From NCBI GenBank assembly GCA_025617745.1, contig CM046853.1, forward strand, positions 61,456,616 through 61,520,615: a DNA stretch of 64,000 bases. Reading direction: 5' to 3'. The translations under genes were made by a program, and so were the position numbers. The notes beneath the pieces are model-generated. The model worked only from the letters and a program-made list of their open reading frames with translations, was not told the DNA's origin and ran no database searches. Source of the DNA: Heliocidaris erythrogramma (lineage: Eukaryota > Echinodermata > Echinoidea > Camarodonta > Echinometridae). Positions 1 through 45,917 of the stretch are shown one piece after another; the stretch's first letter is position 1; each line of letters starts with the position of its first letter.

Positions 1-2045
1 GAAGTAATTGCCAATTTGATGAGAGTGTGATATAGTTATTGCGAAGTTGGAACACTCGTACTCATGCCCGTATTTATCATGTCCAATTATACAATTGTCA
101 AATTGACAATGCAGAGAGAGTGGAAGAATATTATCGTAAGCTTTAGTTCGTAACGACAAAACGATTTTTCCACAGAGAAAGCACAGGTAAAGCGCGACGT
201 CCTCCGCGAGCGAATTAGCGAAAGTTAGCCAACAGTTTGAAGTCGCCTTCACGTTCTCTGCTAGTATATATGCTGTACGTTACGGAGTTTCTTTTTTTAT
301 TTGCTTTTTTCATGGTGGCTAGTCAAAAATCTGGCGGACTACAATTAAATTGATGCACCGGTTTTGCCAAAACGAAATTGGGATTCGATGTCTACGATCG
401 AACACCGGCTAACCAATCGATTCGACTCAGGCTTAATCAAAACCCCATTTTTTACCCTAGAACTAAAAAATATCCAAAACAAAATGTGAAATATTAATTT
501 TAATGTATACCGGTAGGTTCAATATTGTCTAAACTCCCCCAAAATGCCTATGATGCGTTCGTAGACCCGAAAGTGTCCTGAGTGTAATACTAATGTCATT
601 GACCTACAGTCACTCACACAATTTTCAGAACCACCATTCGTTAGACAAGACTGCTACGAGCGGGCCTCGTACGCATTCTGACCGGGCATCTTCAACACTG
701 CAGTCATTGTAATTGGCCTTATCATGAAATCTGTCACCTCTCTTCCCACGTGTGCTCTTGCATTCATTGTGTACATACAAAGTACAACTACAAACATGAC
801 AAAAGACTATCATTAGGATGCGCGGCCCGGTATTCGGTCATATTCCAGAATTCGGTCACGCAGCTCTTTGAACAGCTGTGAAGAACTCATGAATAATTTT
901 TGAGGCTCGAAACCTGTACATAACAGACACATGAACAAGGTACCTCTAATGTTGAAAGCAATTCAGGTCGGACGCCCTGGAAAAGATCTCCAAATACCCT
1001 CGAAACTGGTCAGTGTTACCCAAGTTTCCGCACTTCCGGGTTCCGTTAGCGCGTGAGTTAACACGCATAGCCATATGTAGACGCCTATGGTGAAATAACT
1101 GTGTGCAGGTGCAATGAATTTAGTATGTGTGTGAAGAGGAGCTTCCGGGTCTTCCCTCTATCGCAGCGAATTTGCAAATGGCGATCTCAGCGATGAGCAA
1201 GAGAATATATACCTCACCCCTGCCAGTGAGATGGCGCTCTTCCAGTATTCGGTCAGGCAACATTGAGTGCCTTGCGCCAACGCGCTTTGTGTGCAACTTG
1301 TCGCTTTGCGCTTCGCCGACGCGCTTTGCGCTTTGCTGACGCGCTTTGCTCTTTTTAGAAATACATTTTGTGCATTATTTCTGACCCTAGAGCTTCGATT
1401 TGTGGATTTTAATGGATAAAAATTCTCATACATTTAAGTATGAATATATAGAAGCCACAGAAAATGCCTAAAAACGCAGAAATGTGACAAAAATGGTTAT
1501 ATAACTCTCCCGAGACGCAGACCGAATTCGGCGCCGACCGAATACTGGGCGGAAAACTTCTCCTTCTTCTGTCGGCGATATTTTGTTGGGGTAAGTTTCC
1601 ATGTTTAAATTATCATGATTATTTTGATAATTATTTAAAGGACAATTTTGCGGTTCTTTTGATGGTAGATTGTCAATTTAAAGAGATAGGTATTCATATC
1701 AGCGGCGATTTCTTTTTAAGTGACCGAATACCGGGGCGCGCACCCTTTGTTATTAATTATGGGAGTGGAATTCTGTCACCAGCACTGACGAAATAAACGG
1801 CAGTGAATGGACCGGTGCCTTGTAATTACATTATAACAAATCAATTTTAATAGATCTACAAAGACAAAGTCTCAACAGAGAGAAAAAAAATGATGTAACA
1901 AATGGCAACACTACCAACACAACAAATACCATTGCACTGTACACAGACTAAACACAATCCTCATATTGTACAATAGGCTGCCGCATCTACTTGAGTGCGG
2001 CATGTCTGCCGTTTCTTTGAAACAAGTTTTCATCAAAATAATTAC
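1..2045 (-). other. QARS1 intron 1 (partial)
   Basis: This stretch follows the GT donor of the QARS1 first coding exon on the minus strand and runs off the left edge. I found no second QARS1 exon in it on either strand. It holds one inverted-repeat element (815-1746). A CpG-rich patch near 185-290 could be a regulatory island, but I see no exon there. The rest is unique-looking AT-rich sequence. Confidence 0.55.
815..1746. mobile_element. Inverted-repeat DNA element with TTCGGTCA ends, 0.93 kb
   Basis: The two ends mirror each other over about 25 bp: the left end begins AGGATGCGCGGCCCGG and continues TATTCGGTCA, and the complement of the right end begins AGGGTGCGCGCCCCGG and continues the same way. 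The TTCGGTCA/TGACCGAA word recurs inside, near 850, 1248 and 1546, as expected for subterminal transposase-binding sites. A GCGCTTTG-rich patch lies near 1275-1350. There is no convincing coding frame and no clear target duplication. It is a non-autonomous DNA transposon of unknown superfamily. Confidence 0.6.
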
Positions 2046-2159
2046 CTTTTCTATGTTGTTCTTAAATTCCTTCGCTAATATTTCATTTTTCGCAGTTTCC
2101 TTTGCCTTTTGAGCACTAAGACCTGCAGCCACAAAGAGATTTATCAACGCATCTGCCAT
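2046..2159 (-). CDS. QARS1: Glutaminyl-tRNA synthetase, first coding exon
   Basis: This exon encodes 38 residues of the N-terminal helical domain of eukaryotic cytosolic glutaminyl-tRNA synthetase, which charges tRNA-Gln in the cytoplasm and sits in the multi-synthetase complex. The peptide starts MADALINLF and contains GLSAQKAKETAKN, closely matching the GLSxQKAxETxKN core of animal QARS and its leading LxLF motif. The exon ends IEK at a GTAATT donor on the minus strand, in phase 0. I chose the ATG at 2159 because it gives the usual short leader; an in-frame ATG six codons upstream (2177) would add MELTIS. The remaining exons lie beyond the left edge. The call rests on one short exon. Confidence 0.82.
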
Positions 2160-2350
2160 GCTAATCGTTAACTCCAACGGGAAATGAACGAACGATACTA
2201 GTATATAAAAGAATGGACTACTTTCTATGATATGGGCCTAGGCCTAGGTAATGGGTCGATATTTGTGAGACAAGAGCACAGTCTCTACCCAAGGGTGGGG
2301 GCCGCGCACTGGGGCCGCGCCACTGAACTATGTGGGGCCCGATACGAGCG
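2160..2350 (-). promoter_or_regulatory. Candidate QARS1 promoter/5' leader
   Basis: This segment lies immediately 5' of the QARS1 start on the minus strand and includes a GC-rich patch at about 2290-2355 (GGGGCCGCGC words) that stands out from AT-rich surroundings. A TATATAAAAG string at 2202-2211 reads as a TATA box only on the plus strand, so I do not assign it to QARS1. No transcription start can be fixed from sequence alone. Confidence 0.3.
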
Positions 2351-2391
2351 CGTGGTGGCAGCATGGAGTCATGGTTAGGAGTTCTGAGTCT

Positions 2392-2466
2392 GGGGAGCGT
2401 TTCATCAAGCGTTTTGTCAGTTTTTACCGACAACTGTTATAAGCTACTGAAACTGAAACACTCCCC
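2392..2466. mobile_element. Short palindromic MITE (family A), internally deleted copy
   Basis: It begins GGGGAGCGTTTCATCAAGCG and ends in the mirrored AAACACTCCCC. It shares TTTTGTCAGT and TTATAAGCTACTGAAA with fuller copies at 44308-44445 and 50495-50639. At 75 bp it has lost the middle and part of the right arm. Confidence 0.65.
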
Positions 2467-2531
2467 AGGAGTCGTGTCAGGGGTGGATGGGGCCCCCAAA
2501 TGGGCAATAGAGTATAAAGCATCGGTACAGA

Positions 2532-2556
2532 GGGGGGGGGGGGGGGGGGGGGGGGG
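2532..2556 (+). repeat. Homopolymer run of 25 G
   Basis: An uninterrupted poly-G tract, one of many in this window; its length may be unstable or assembly-dependent. Confidence 0.9.
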
Positions 2557-2798
2557 AGTATTCCTTCCATGTCACAGTGACCCCAAAAATTATAGAGAAA
2601 TTGAGGTTTTGTTCCGGCTATAGCTACCTCTCCCGGGCACTGAATCACGCAGGCTTATGAGATTTCCAAGTGCCCAGGACACGGACACTAATTTAGTCGA
2701 ACAATTCTTTTATGACAGATCCAAATTTGAAAATAAATGAAATTTGTGTGCTTTTGTATTCTTATCACAGAAGTAATCAAACAAGCCCTACTATAATC

Positions 2799-3544
2799 GG
2801 GAACCTGCCCCGAAATAGTCACCCAATTTTACCCGTAAGATTTGACCCTTTAAACTTACTTAGACCATCTAAGTCATTGACAAAAAGGTTGTCAGTCTGA
2901 CCAAAGCTGTCGGGTTTAGCCCCCACAAGAAGTTTATTATACTCATAATATATATGTTATGAATTTAATTGAATAAAACACTTTTTAGTTATCATTTTCA
3001 GAATGTATATACTTAAGAAAATGTTGTTTTTTTGTTTGTTTGTTTGTTTTTCATATAGAGCATTGGGAGGGCGAAGCGTTGTCAAAGGGCACAGTTGCAT
3101 AGGGTTTTTAATTTCTGGGGGTCTGACACCCCCTTCCCGGTGGACAATTGTATCAGTTTTTATATTTTTGGAATATACATCCATAGCTCTTCCTTCTGAC
3201 AAAATTTGGTCCCTGGGCTTCAAGGGGGAAAATTTACCACAATTTTAGGGGCCGTCTGACACCCCATCCCGACGGAAATTGTTGTCAGTTTTTTTTTTTT
3301 TTTGTGTGTTTTGTAATGTCAAGTCATACTGCTTCCTATATACTGACAAAGTTTGGTGCATGGGGGAGATGGGGTGAAATCGACCCAATTTTTAGGTCTC
3401 TTTGGGGGGCTCTGCAAGCTAAACACGGCGGCTACGTTCAGGCTGACAACTTTTTTTGTCAATGACTTAGATAGATGGTCTAAGTAAGTTTAAAGGGTAA
3501 AAATTATGGGTAAAATGGGGTGACTATTTCGGGACAGGCTCCTG
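2799..3544. mobile_element. 0.75-kb element with about 95-bp terminal inverted repeats
   Basis: The left arm (about 2799-2897) and right arm (about 3445-3544) are near-perfect inverted copies. Shared words include CCCGAAATAGTCACCC, CCCTTTAAACTTACTTAGA and CTAAGTCATTGACAAAAA. The interior carries repeated GTCTGACACCCC plus CCCG(G/A)(T/C)GGA strings and has no long open frame. It looks like a non-autonomous DNA transposon. Target duplication is unclear. Confidence 0.72.
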
Positions 3545-4195
3545 GCATATAGCCTATATATACCGATTAGATCATTGAAAAATAATTAAGGCATTGGCTT
3601 GCATGGGCTGACCGGGGGTCCATTTGCCCCTTAATTTGCCTTCCCCCCCCCCCCCCCATAATTGGGTATAGTGGAGCTTGGTCATATTAAAGGCCTTGCA
3701 ATCACGCCGTGTCCGCCAATCTCGATCATTAAAAAAATATAATATAATCACGTAAGGTGTGACTCAAAATAATGAATCAAGAAGAAAATTATTTTTCAGA
3801 GAAAGGTATTAATTGCTATCCTCAGATCTCATATAACCATGTGTAAATTTAAGGTACTTTGTTTTCTGTCATTGGAATTTCACTTAATAACAATAATTGC
3901 AAAATGTCAGCACAATACCACTATTTTGACTTTTTTTAAAAACTGTAAATAGTAGATATTAATGAATTGTATTTAGTTTTGCTGTTCTTTGTATGTATGT
4001 ACAGTTGTACTTTAATACGGAAATTCAAATTATCAGCTTTAGTTATCTGCAAATCAGAATATTCTTCAGTAAACCTAAACATTATTTTGGACACATGTGC
4101 CCTTTCATTTAGCCCCGTATGCCCACTGTTCTAGATATTCAATATTCCAGCCCTTGTTCCGTAAAGACAATTTACGGAATGAAACAGAGTGTTTG

Positions 4196-4197
<2 letters not shown>
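3545..4197. other. Unannotated intergenic stretch
   Basis: AT-rich sequence with a poly-C run near 3643-3657. I see no gene, RNA or recognisable repeat here. Confidence 0.5.
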
Positions 4198-4199
<2 letters not shown>

Positions 4200-4247
<48 letters not shown>

Positions 4248-4256
4248 GAGAGAGGA
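4200..4256 (+). repeat. (GA)n microsatellite followed by a G run
   Basis: A long AG dinucleotide run with minor interruptions leads into a purine-rich GAGGGGGG tract ending near 4267. It generates artificial Arg-Glu and Leu-Ser reading frames that are not genes. Confidence 0.95.
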
Positions 4257-4329
4257 GGGGGGGGGGAGATGAATCTCCATGCACCTTTGTGTGGTAGGGG
4301 AATCTGGTTCTGGTTTGGTTCTGGTTTAT

Positions 4330-5685
4330 ATACCCAACGCCCTGTTGGACTATCACGGTACAGAGGTCGGGTCTTGTGGCAGCAACAGTTTAAATTTTGT
4401 AATGAACATAATGAGCTTGTTGAACTAATGATTCAACATCCAGACCGGCCAACATGGTTTTAAATTTTTCTAGATCTGAGTCAAACGTTCTATATTATGT
4501 ACTGAATATGACATGTGGCCGTATATGATTGATGTATGTTCATTTTCTCAAGCACAAAAATTAGTTTGGTCGAAACTTCTCTTTGATGATAATTTTTCTT
4601 GTGATTGGAAGAGAAATGAAGTTGGTTTGTTGAGAGGGATTTTCATGATGACTACCAGATTCTTTTCAAGTCCCAAGCTCCAGAAGAAATTTTGAAAAAG
4701 CTGAATTGCCAGCTAGGGGAAACACTACGAATTTGGTATATTTTTAGGCAGAATATGAAGGTGCACTTGAACATGGAAGATTCACACAAACTGGATCTTC
4801 TGTGGTATAATGCAGATATTCGACTAAAGAGCAAAACTTATTATTATTATTCTGAGTGGTACGATAAGGGCATTTACTCATGTTCAAGAGCTGATTTTAG
4901 GATCACGTTTTAAAGGGTAGTAGAATATGACATTTCAATTTATTATAAGCGTAAATATATATTTTTTATCAAAGCTGTTCCATGAGATTGGTTAAATTCT
5001 GATGATGATGACTTGTTTCATTCTTGCGTTCATAAATTATTGCTTAGTACTATATAGGAAAGTTCCAAAGTATGCATATATATGGTATTTTAAAGGAAAC
5101 TATTGTCCCCGAGAAAAAATTGAGAAATGGAATAGTATTTTGAATATATAAAAGACTTGTGACGATTGGAAAGTGGTACATAAATCCAATTTTAGATGCA
5201 CGTTGCATGGAAACACAATTAAGATCATTTTATTTTAAAGTTTTTCACGTGGCAATTGCCACCAATGATTTTTTTTATATAGGGTGAAAAGATCTGAGAG
5301 TCAACTTTGTGCTTTGTGTGTAGTGAGGAATCAGGAACGATCCACCACTTATTGGTTAAATGTCGAGTTGTTACTCCCTTGTGGGAGATATTAGAAAAAA
5401 ATTTTGACTGAGAATCAGAATATGTCATTGCTTCAAAGAATGGTAAATTAGGTCTTCATTTCAAAAATATTGTTTTCAAGCTGTGAGTTTGAATATCTTT
5501 ATCCTGCTGTTCCACTATTCCTTCACCATCATTAATGTTACTAGTACTGTTTTTATGTGCACATTATTTCAAACTGGTGACCTTTTTTTTTAGCTTCTAA
5601 TTTGTACTTGTGATGTACATGTATTTTGTACTTTTATGTAATCGACTGTTTTATCCAATAAAAACATAAAAATTAAAAAAAAAAT
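4330..5685 (+). mobile_element. 5'-truncated LINE, 3' end with poly-A tail
   Basis: The plus strand carries decayed pieces of a non-LTR reverse-transcriptase C-terminus. Around 5284-5400 it reads SQLCALC and then, in another frame, IHHLLVKC followed by a WEIL tail: the CxxC...HxxxxC zinc-knuckle signature that closes many L1-like ORF2 proteins. The reading is split across frames, so the copy is dead. The element ends in AATAAAAACATAAAAATT and a poly-A stretch at about 5674-5684. Its 5' limit is uncertain; 4330 is my estimate from the onset of LINE-like codons. Confidence 0.6.
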
Positions 5686-5689
5686 CTAA

Positions 5690-5905
5690 ATCTGGAGCTG
5701 TCTTGAAATCATCCGGTAATAGATTCCATTCTGAGATTGTTCGTGGATAAAGGGAGTATTTCAAGCAGTCCTTATTTTTGGAATAAGACACCGTAAATCA
5801 TCCCAGAAAATGGGAAGAGAGCACCTTTATGTCTCTGGAGTGTGATTTTTTTTATAGCTTTTATCACATCTGGAGAAAATGAAAATGAGAAAATAAGACA
5901 TCTTT
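5690..5905 (-). mobile_element. LINE reverse-transcriptase C-terminal fragment
   Basis: Read on the minus strand, about 5690-5785 encodes YSLYPRTISEWNLLPDD followed by FKTAP. This is the YPRTIxEWNxLP motif at the end of many invertebrate non-LTR retrotransposon polymerases. It is short, has no intact frame beyond this block and abuts the tail of the plus-strand LINE, so it is a second insertion in opposite orientation. Confidence 0.6.
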
Positions 5906-5929
5906 AATCAATAGAGGGTGTTGCCGTTT

Positions 5930-6100
5930 TAGCACGCAGCGCCTTTGAAAACATTTACGGTCGAATTTGTGACGTCACTCAGTCGGTCACAGAAGAAATT
6001 TCGACCTCGCCCTGTACATTGGCCGGTGTGTGTATTCCGTTGACAGAATTTGCAGGAAAACACGGATTTTACACATCTTACATATTGAGTAACAACAGTA
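5930..6100 (+). promoter_or_regulatory. Candidate Rap1 promoter and first non-coding exon
   Basis: This is the most CpG-rich patch upstream of Rap1 in otherwise AT-rich DNA. It contains a full palindromic CRE (5970-5977), and is followed by a consensus donor GTAAGT at 6101. An acceptor just before 10174 would join this leader to the exon with the Rap1 start codon. Assignment to Rap1 is inference from position, strand and splice signals. No transcript evidence is available here, so the start site within the patch is unknown. Confidence 0.5.
5970..5977. promoter_or_regulatory. Palindromic CRE (TGACGTCA)
   Basis: Exact TGACGTCA, the full CREB/ATF site, inside the CpG-rich candidate Rap1 promoter. 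Two further exact copies lie in the large Rap1 intron at 20687 and 20853. Confidence 0.6.
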
Positions 6101-6537
6101 GTAAGTATTTACGTAAATTTTAATGTTTGCATTACATCTATTAAGACTAAAAATAGATAATATGTTTCAATCGCCTGAATTATTGTTTCTTATTCACAGC
6201 ATTCTTCCTCGGAGTAGGTCGAACTTGGACTCGAGTCGCAAACTAGCCCGCTAGCCGCTACACACGCAATTCATATCCCTAGCACTCAGGCGACAGTTGC
6301 AATGCATTTCCGCTGGTTGTGATCGACCGGTTTTGATGTGGGGAAGCAGGGAGCCCTACAAAAGTACAATACATACAAATAATACTCTCCTCATTTCTGA
6401 TTTGACTTGAAATTGAACTAGAAATTTCCTTTATATTCTTATGAAGAATATCTTTTACAATGTAATTTCACAATGTCACACATTTGAACTGCACACGCTT
6501 TTTATCACGCACAATTTGAAATTTTAAGCAATGTGAC

Positions 6538-6940
6538 ATAATAATAATAATAATAATAATAACGTACATTTATATAGCGCAATAACTGTACACATATACT
6601 CTACTGCGCTTATCATGATAATCAATTGTTACATAGTAGTTCATTACACAAGCATGACAAGTGATATACACTAAAGGAAACTACTGAAAACTTAAAAGCT
6701 TCTACAAACAGGTGGGTTTTTATTAACTTAGTCTTAAAAGAGTGCACTGACTGAGAATTCCTAAAGTTAAAAGGAAGATTATTCCAAATCTTAGGTGGTG
6801 CGCAAGACAAAGCTTGATCTACCATTGTCACCTTAGTCCTGTAAGTTGGCATTTTTAGAAGCAATGTGTCATTTGTACTCCTGAGATTATATGAATGTGG
6901 ATTTAATTTTAAAGTAAGTAATTCAGAAATGTAATACACA
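6538..6940 (-). mobile_element. CR1/L2-like LINE, 3' fragment
   Basis: On the minus strand, 6939-6622 encodes the last part of a non-LTR reverse transcriptase: YNLRSTNDTLLLKMP, then PPKIWNNLPFNFRNS and SFKTKLIKTHLF. These are the typical LRS...LLxxP, PxxWNxLP and FKxxLKTHLF blocks at the C-terminus of CR1/L2-type proteins. Beyond the stop it runs into a short 3' tail with a GCGC-containing hairpin-like segment and an ATT microsatellite (6538-6561), as CR1/L2 elements end in short tandem repeats rather than poly-A. It is strongly 5'-truncated. Confidence 0.78.
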
Positions 6941-7772
6941 AATAGTATTCAATTTCAAATCATGATTTCTCATGTTCTGCTAAAAATTATTTAGATCGAT
7001 TCATACCAAATGGAAAGCTAAATTTTAGACAAATGGCCGCAACCAGACAATCTGTCGACAAGGAGTTCTGGAAATACTGATTATCTTGATTTCAAAATTC
7101 GATGTTGGATTGCATTTGCAGTGCACTAGTCTAGATCTAACTTGTTAGATCTAAGTTACTATGTAGATCTAGTATGATGGGGGAAGGGGGGTTGCGTGTC
7201 CGGAGACTTACTAAAAATTAAGCCATCAGCTGTCGCATTTGCTGTTGAATTTTACAAAATGCATGTGTTCTCTAAATTCTGGAAATATTTGCCATTTAAA
7301 ATATTGTGAACATAAACGATTTATGGAATCTTGAAGTTGAATAAGAAGGCATTTGATATTCTGTTTGAAAATCATTTGTCTGGATAACCAACCTGTGGGT
7401 ATACAACGGAAAGAATGGTCATAAAAGCAATGGGTCCATAATGACCCGAAACTGTTGCGCACATGAGTTTATACTTTATAGACCTAGTTGATTTTATGAT
7501 TCAAACTAGAGATCCATCAAGAACAAGGTATTGATAATTGCATCAATTGCAAGTATACCTTCACATGTACATAGTAATTAAGTTGGTTTCCCTGTTCTAC
7601 TAACAATTTTGATAACATCTCTCAAATTTTTGGGAATGAATGCAAAACTGCCAAATCATTTTGGTAACTTAAGACTTCCGTTTGTACCCCAAGGTTAGGG
7701 TGGGGGGGGGGGGGGTAGGAAAGGAAGTCTTTTCATAATTTTTGCTACCTCTTTCCATTGGAGACCTGAGCT

Positions 7773-7815
7773 GGGGGGTGTTTCATCAAGTGTCTTGTCG
7801 GTGATATTTACCTAA
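7773..7815. mobile_element. Family-A MITE, one end only
   Basis: GGGGGGTGTTTCATCAAGTG followed by TCTTGTCGGTGATATTTACC matches the left arm of the copy at 44308. The opposite arm is missing, apparently cut off by or lost beside the next element at 7839. Confidence 0.5.
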
Positions 7816-7838
7816 AGCTGAGCACATATTTTTTATTA

Positions 7839-8259
7839 GAGGCGCACCACCGATATCTGAGACTCTTCTATTTGGGAGATTGTCTCTGATATCAGAGACT
7901 GCTGTAAATAATTTTGGTCTCTGATCTGGGAGACAGTCTCCCATTTGGGAGATCGATTTGCTTTGTTTACATTTGCGGCAAAGGGATTACAAAATGTGAT
8001 AAGCAGATTCCTCATGAGAAATTACCCCTCTTGACCGTCTACTTCAAAGATTCACTGTCTACTTTTGTTTTCATAACAGTTTTTGTTATGACCCACACAC
8101 AAAACAAATGGGTTTCTGATCTCGATGAAGCAAAAATTTGGCTGGGATAAATGGCCTTGTTGTTGGTATTGTTTCTTTTATCCTTTTGTAAGCTAAGTCT
8201 ACAATATAGGAGACAGTCTCCCAAATGGGAGAGAGTCTCTGATATCAGCCATGCGCCTC
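7839..8259. mobile_element. 0.42-kb inverted-repeat element flanked by TA
   Basis: The ends mirror each other: GAGGCGCACCACCGATATC on the left, and GAGGCGCATGGCTGATATC as the complement of the right. TA lies at both flanks (7837-7838 and 8260-8261), consistent with a Tc1/mariner-type TA target. The interior repeats (T)GGGAGA and GTCTCTGAT(A/C)T words in both orientations. No coding frame. Superfamily is inferred from the TA flank only. Confidence 0.7.
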
Positions 8260-9421
8260 TACTGATTTTTATCCCACATTTTGAAGACAATTCAAGACAT
8301 TACATGTACACTGTACATACATTTGTAGGATAGTGAGATGTTTTTTTAAAAACAATTGTTGTGGTTGTTGTTGCCTGTTGGTTTAATTGTTTTGTGTGCA
8401 GTAATAATCTGTTGGTAATTTCAAATAAAATTTTAGTTTATGTTACTGTTCATATACTGAAGGTGCCGGTTAGCCCATTATCAAATCTATCCCAAGTGTG
8501 TACATCTACATGTATAATGCAGGGGGGGGGGGACCTAAAGCTATGCACTTTGTTTTCAGTGGCTGATAAACATTTAATTCGGTGGTTTATGGTTTATGCT
8601 AATTTCTTTGGTTCTACATAATCTGAAGTTGAATCGTTGAGAAAACTTCAATGATATTCTCGTTGCTCTGTCACAGCAGAAATTTTGTGCATTGAAAATT
8701 AATTGCATTTTATTTTGAATTTTGACAAACAGCTGTTTGGAAAATAGGCACATTTTATATTTCAAACTCTTAAAGTACATGTATTATTTTTGACGTTACA
8801 CACATGTGGAAAATTGCCTACATATACATTCTAAGCTTCTACAAACTAGAATGGGGCATGATGGGAAAATTAGAGGCACAGACCCTTATCAAATCCTGTT
8901 GAAAGATGGCGCCATTAGGAGCTTCAATTTACTGTCACTTTAAAATATATGTAATAATGTAACAATAAATACATCTTTGGAGAATTTATATGGAGTGCAC
9001 ATTTCAGTGCATACTAACAAAAAGTCACAGAAGTTAAGAGTATTTAGCTCTGGAAAACTGTAGAAAGCAATGTTAAAGAAAACAAAAACAATACAACAAG
9101 TGAAATTGTTTGTATTACATACCAATCAAAAATGAGCTTCTGTGAACAGAAAAGTATAGCTTACTCTGGGTGACGTACACATGCCCACGCTTGTAAGTTG
9201 TAATATTATCCAGATACCAGCATTTTTTGTACTACAGCGAAGAAGGTTATTGTTATGATAACAGAGGTGTCTTTTAGACATTACAACGTGTATTCCTACA
9301 TTTGGTCATAAACTCCTATCATAAACCAAGAGAAAAGGAGTATTATATTCTGGTGATGTTGATTGCTGGTTTACACTGTAAGTTTATTTAGGAAATCATT
9401 CTATGTTTACAATGTATAATT

Positions 9422-10083
9422 TGTGACCCTCCACCATAAAACGACCAATAAGTCGCAATGGGAGTTTTAGAGTAAACAGCTGAAAAAGGTGGTTTGGGGT
9501 GGAAATTTTGATTTTAACTTGTTTGTATTTTCTGAAAGTTCATTTATTAATCTACCATCTGACAACATTTCAGGTTAAAATACCTTGTTGAAATATGTTT
9601 TTACTCTCATTCAAAATGACCATGTTTTCCTGGACATTCAAACTCTGTGTGTCAACTTGCTGGGATTGTACTTCACATCGCTTTTCTGGTATAGCTTAAA
9701 AACTATGCACTGTCTGATATTCAAAATCTAAAGAAACATAGAAATATATCTATTCTGAAGGTATGGAAAGTTTCAACCCAATCCAATTAGTACTTCAGTG
9801 TATGCTAGGGAGTTTTGACCAACCTTTTGTGCGACAAACAATAGGACATAGATTAGGCGCTCTTAAATGGTCACTCTTCTTTAGAGTCCGTTTTCTCTAT
9901 TGTTTTGGTCATTAGCCTGTCTGACACGTTGACATTCTCATTGTAATTTACAAGGGTTTGTTTAGTCCGTACAAGACGAGTTATCATTTTAAAGCTTTAA
10001 TAGAATCAAAGCTTTCAAACTGTGTTGAAATTTTAAAAACCCAAATTTCCAACTTATTGGTCGTTTTGTGGTGGAGGGTCACA
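9422..10083. mobile_element. 0.66-kb element with about 30-bp near-perfect inverted ends
   Basis: The left end TGTGACCCTCCACCATAAAA and the complement of the right end TGTGACCCTCCACCACAAAA are followed on both sides by CGACCAATAAGT. The interior is AT-rich and non-coding. The right edge lies only 90 bp upstream of the splice acceptor of the Rap1 start-codon exon. Non-autonomous DNA transposon; superfamily unknown. Confidence 0.72.
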
Positions 10084-10173
10084 TTTGTTCTCCTTTATAT
10101 GGCTACATGCATGTTCAATATTCAATTTGATTTTTAATATGTTTCTCATTTTCATTAACATTATTCTTTTCAG

Positions 10174-10226
10174 ATCTACTGTGAGGAATATTATATCTGT
10201 AGACATAACATCTATTTTCACACACA
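10174..10226 (+). other. Rap1 5' UTR, in the start-codon exon
   Basis: Begins after the acceptor TTCTTTTCAG and runs to the base before the Rap1 ATG, with no in-frame upstream start. The acceptor is inferred from its polypyrimidine tract and position. Confidence 0.55.

Positions 10227-45917
<35,691 letters not shown>

Larger units (their letters stand above)
6101..10173 (+). other. Candidate Rap1 5'-UTR intron
   Basis: The segment between the GTAAGT donor at 6101 and a TTCTTTTCAG acceptor ending at 10173. It holds a LINE 3' fragment (6538-6940), a partial family-A MITE (7773), a TA-flanked element (7839-8259) and a 0.66-kb inverted-repeat element (9422-10083). The remaining stretches at 6101-6537, 6941-7772 and 8262-9421 show no gene. 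A poly-G run lies near 7690-7703 and a shorter one near 8522-8531. Confidence 0.45.

Noticed and set aside
2202-2211. TATATAAAAG as a TATA box for QARS1
   Set aside because: It reads correctly only on the plus strand, opposite to QARS1, and no plus-strand gene starts there.
4097-4356. Arg-Glu and Leu-Ser repeat frames
   Set aside because: GA microsatellite read on both strands.
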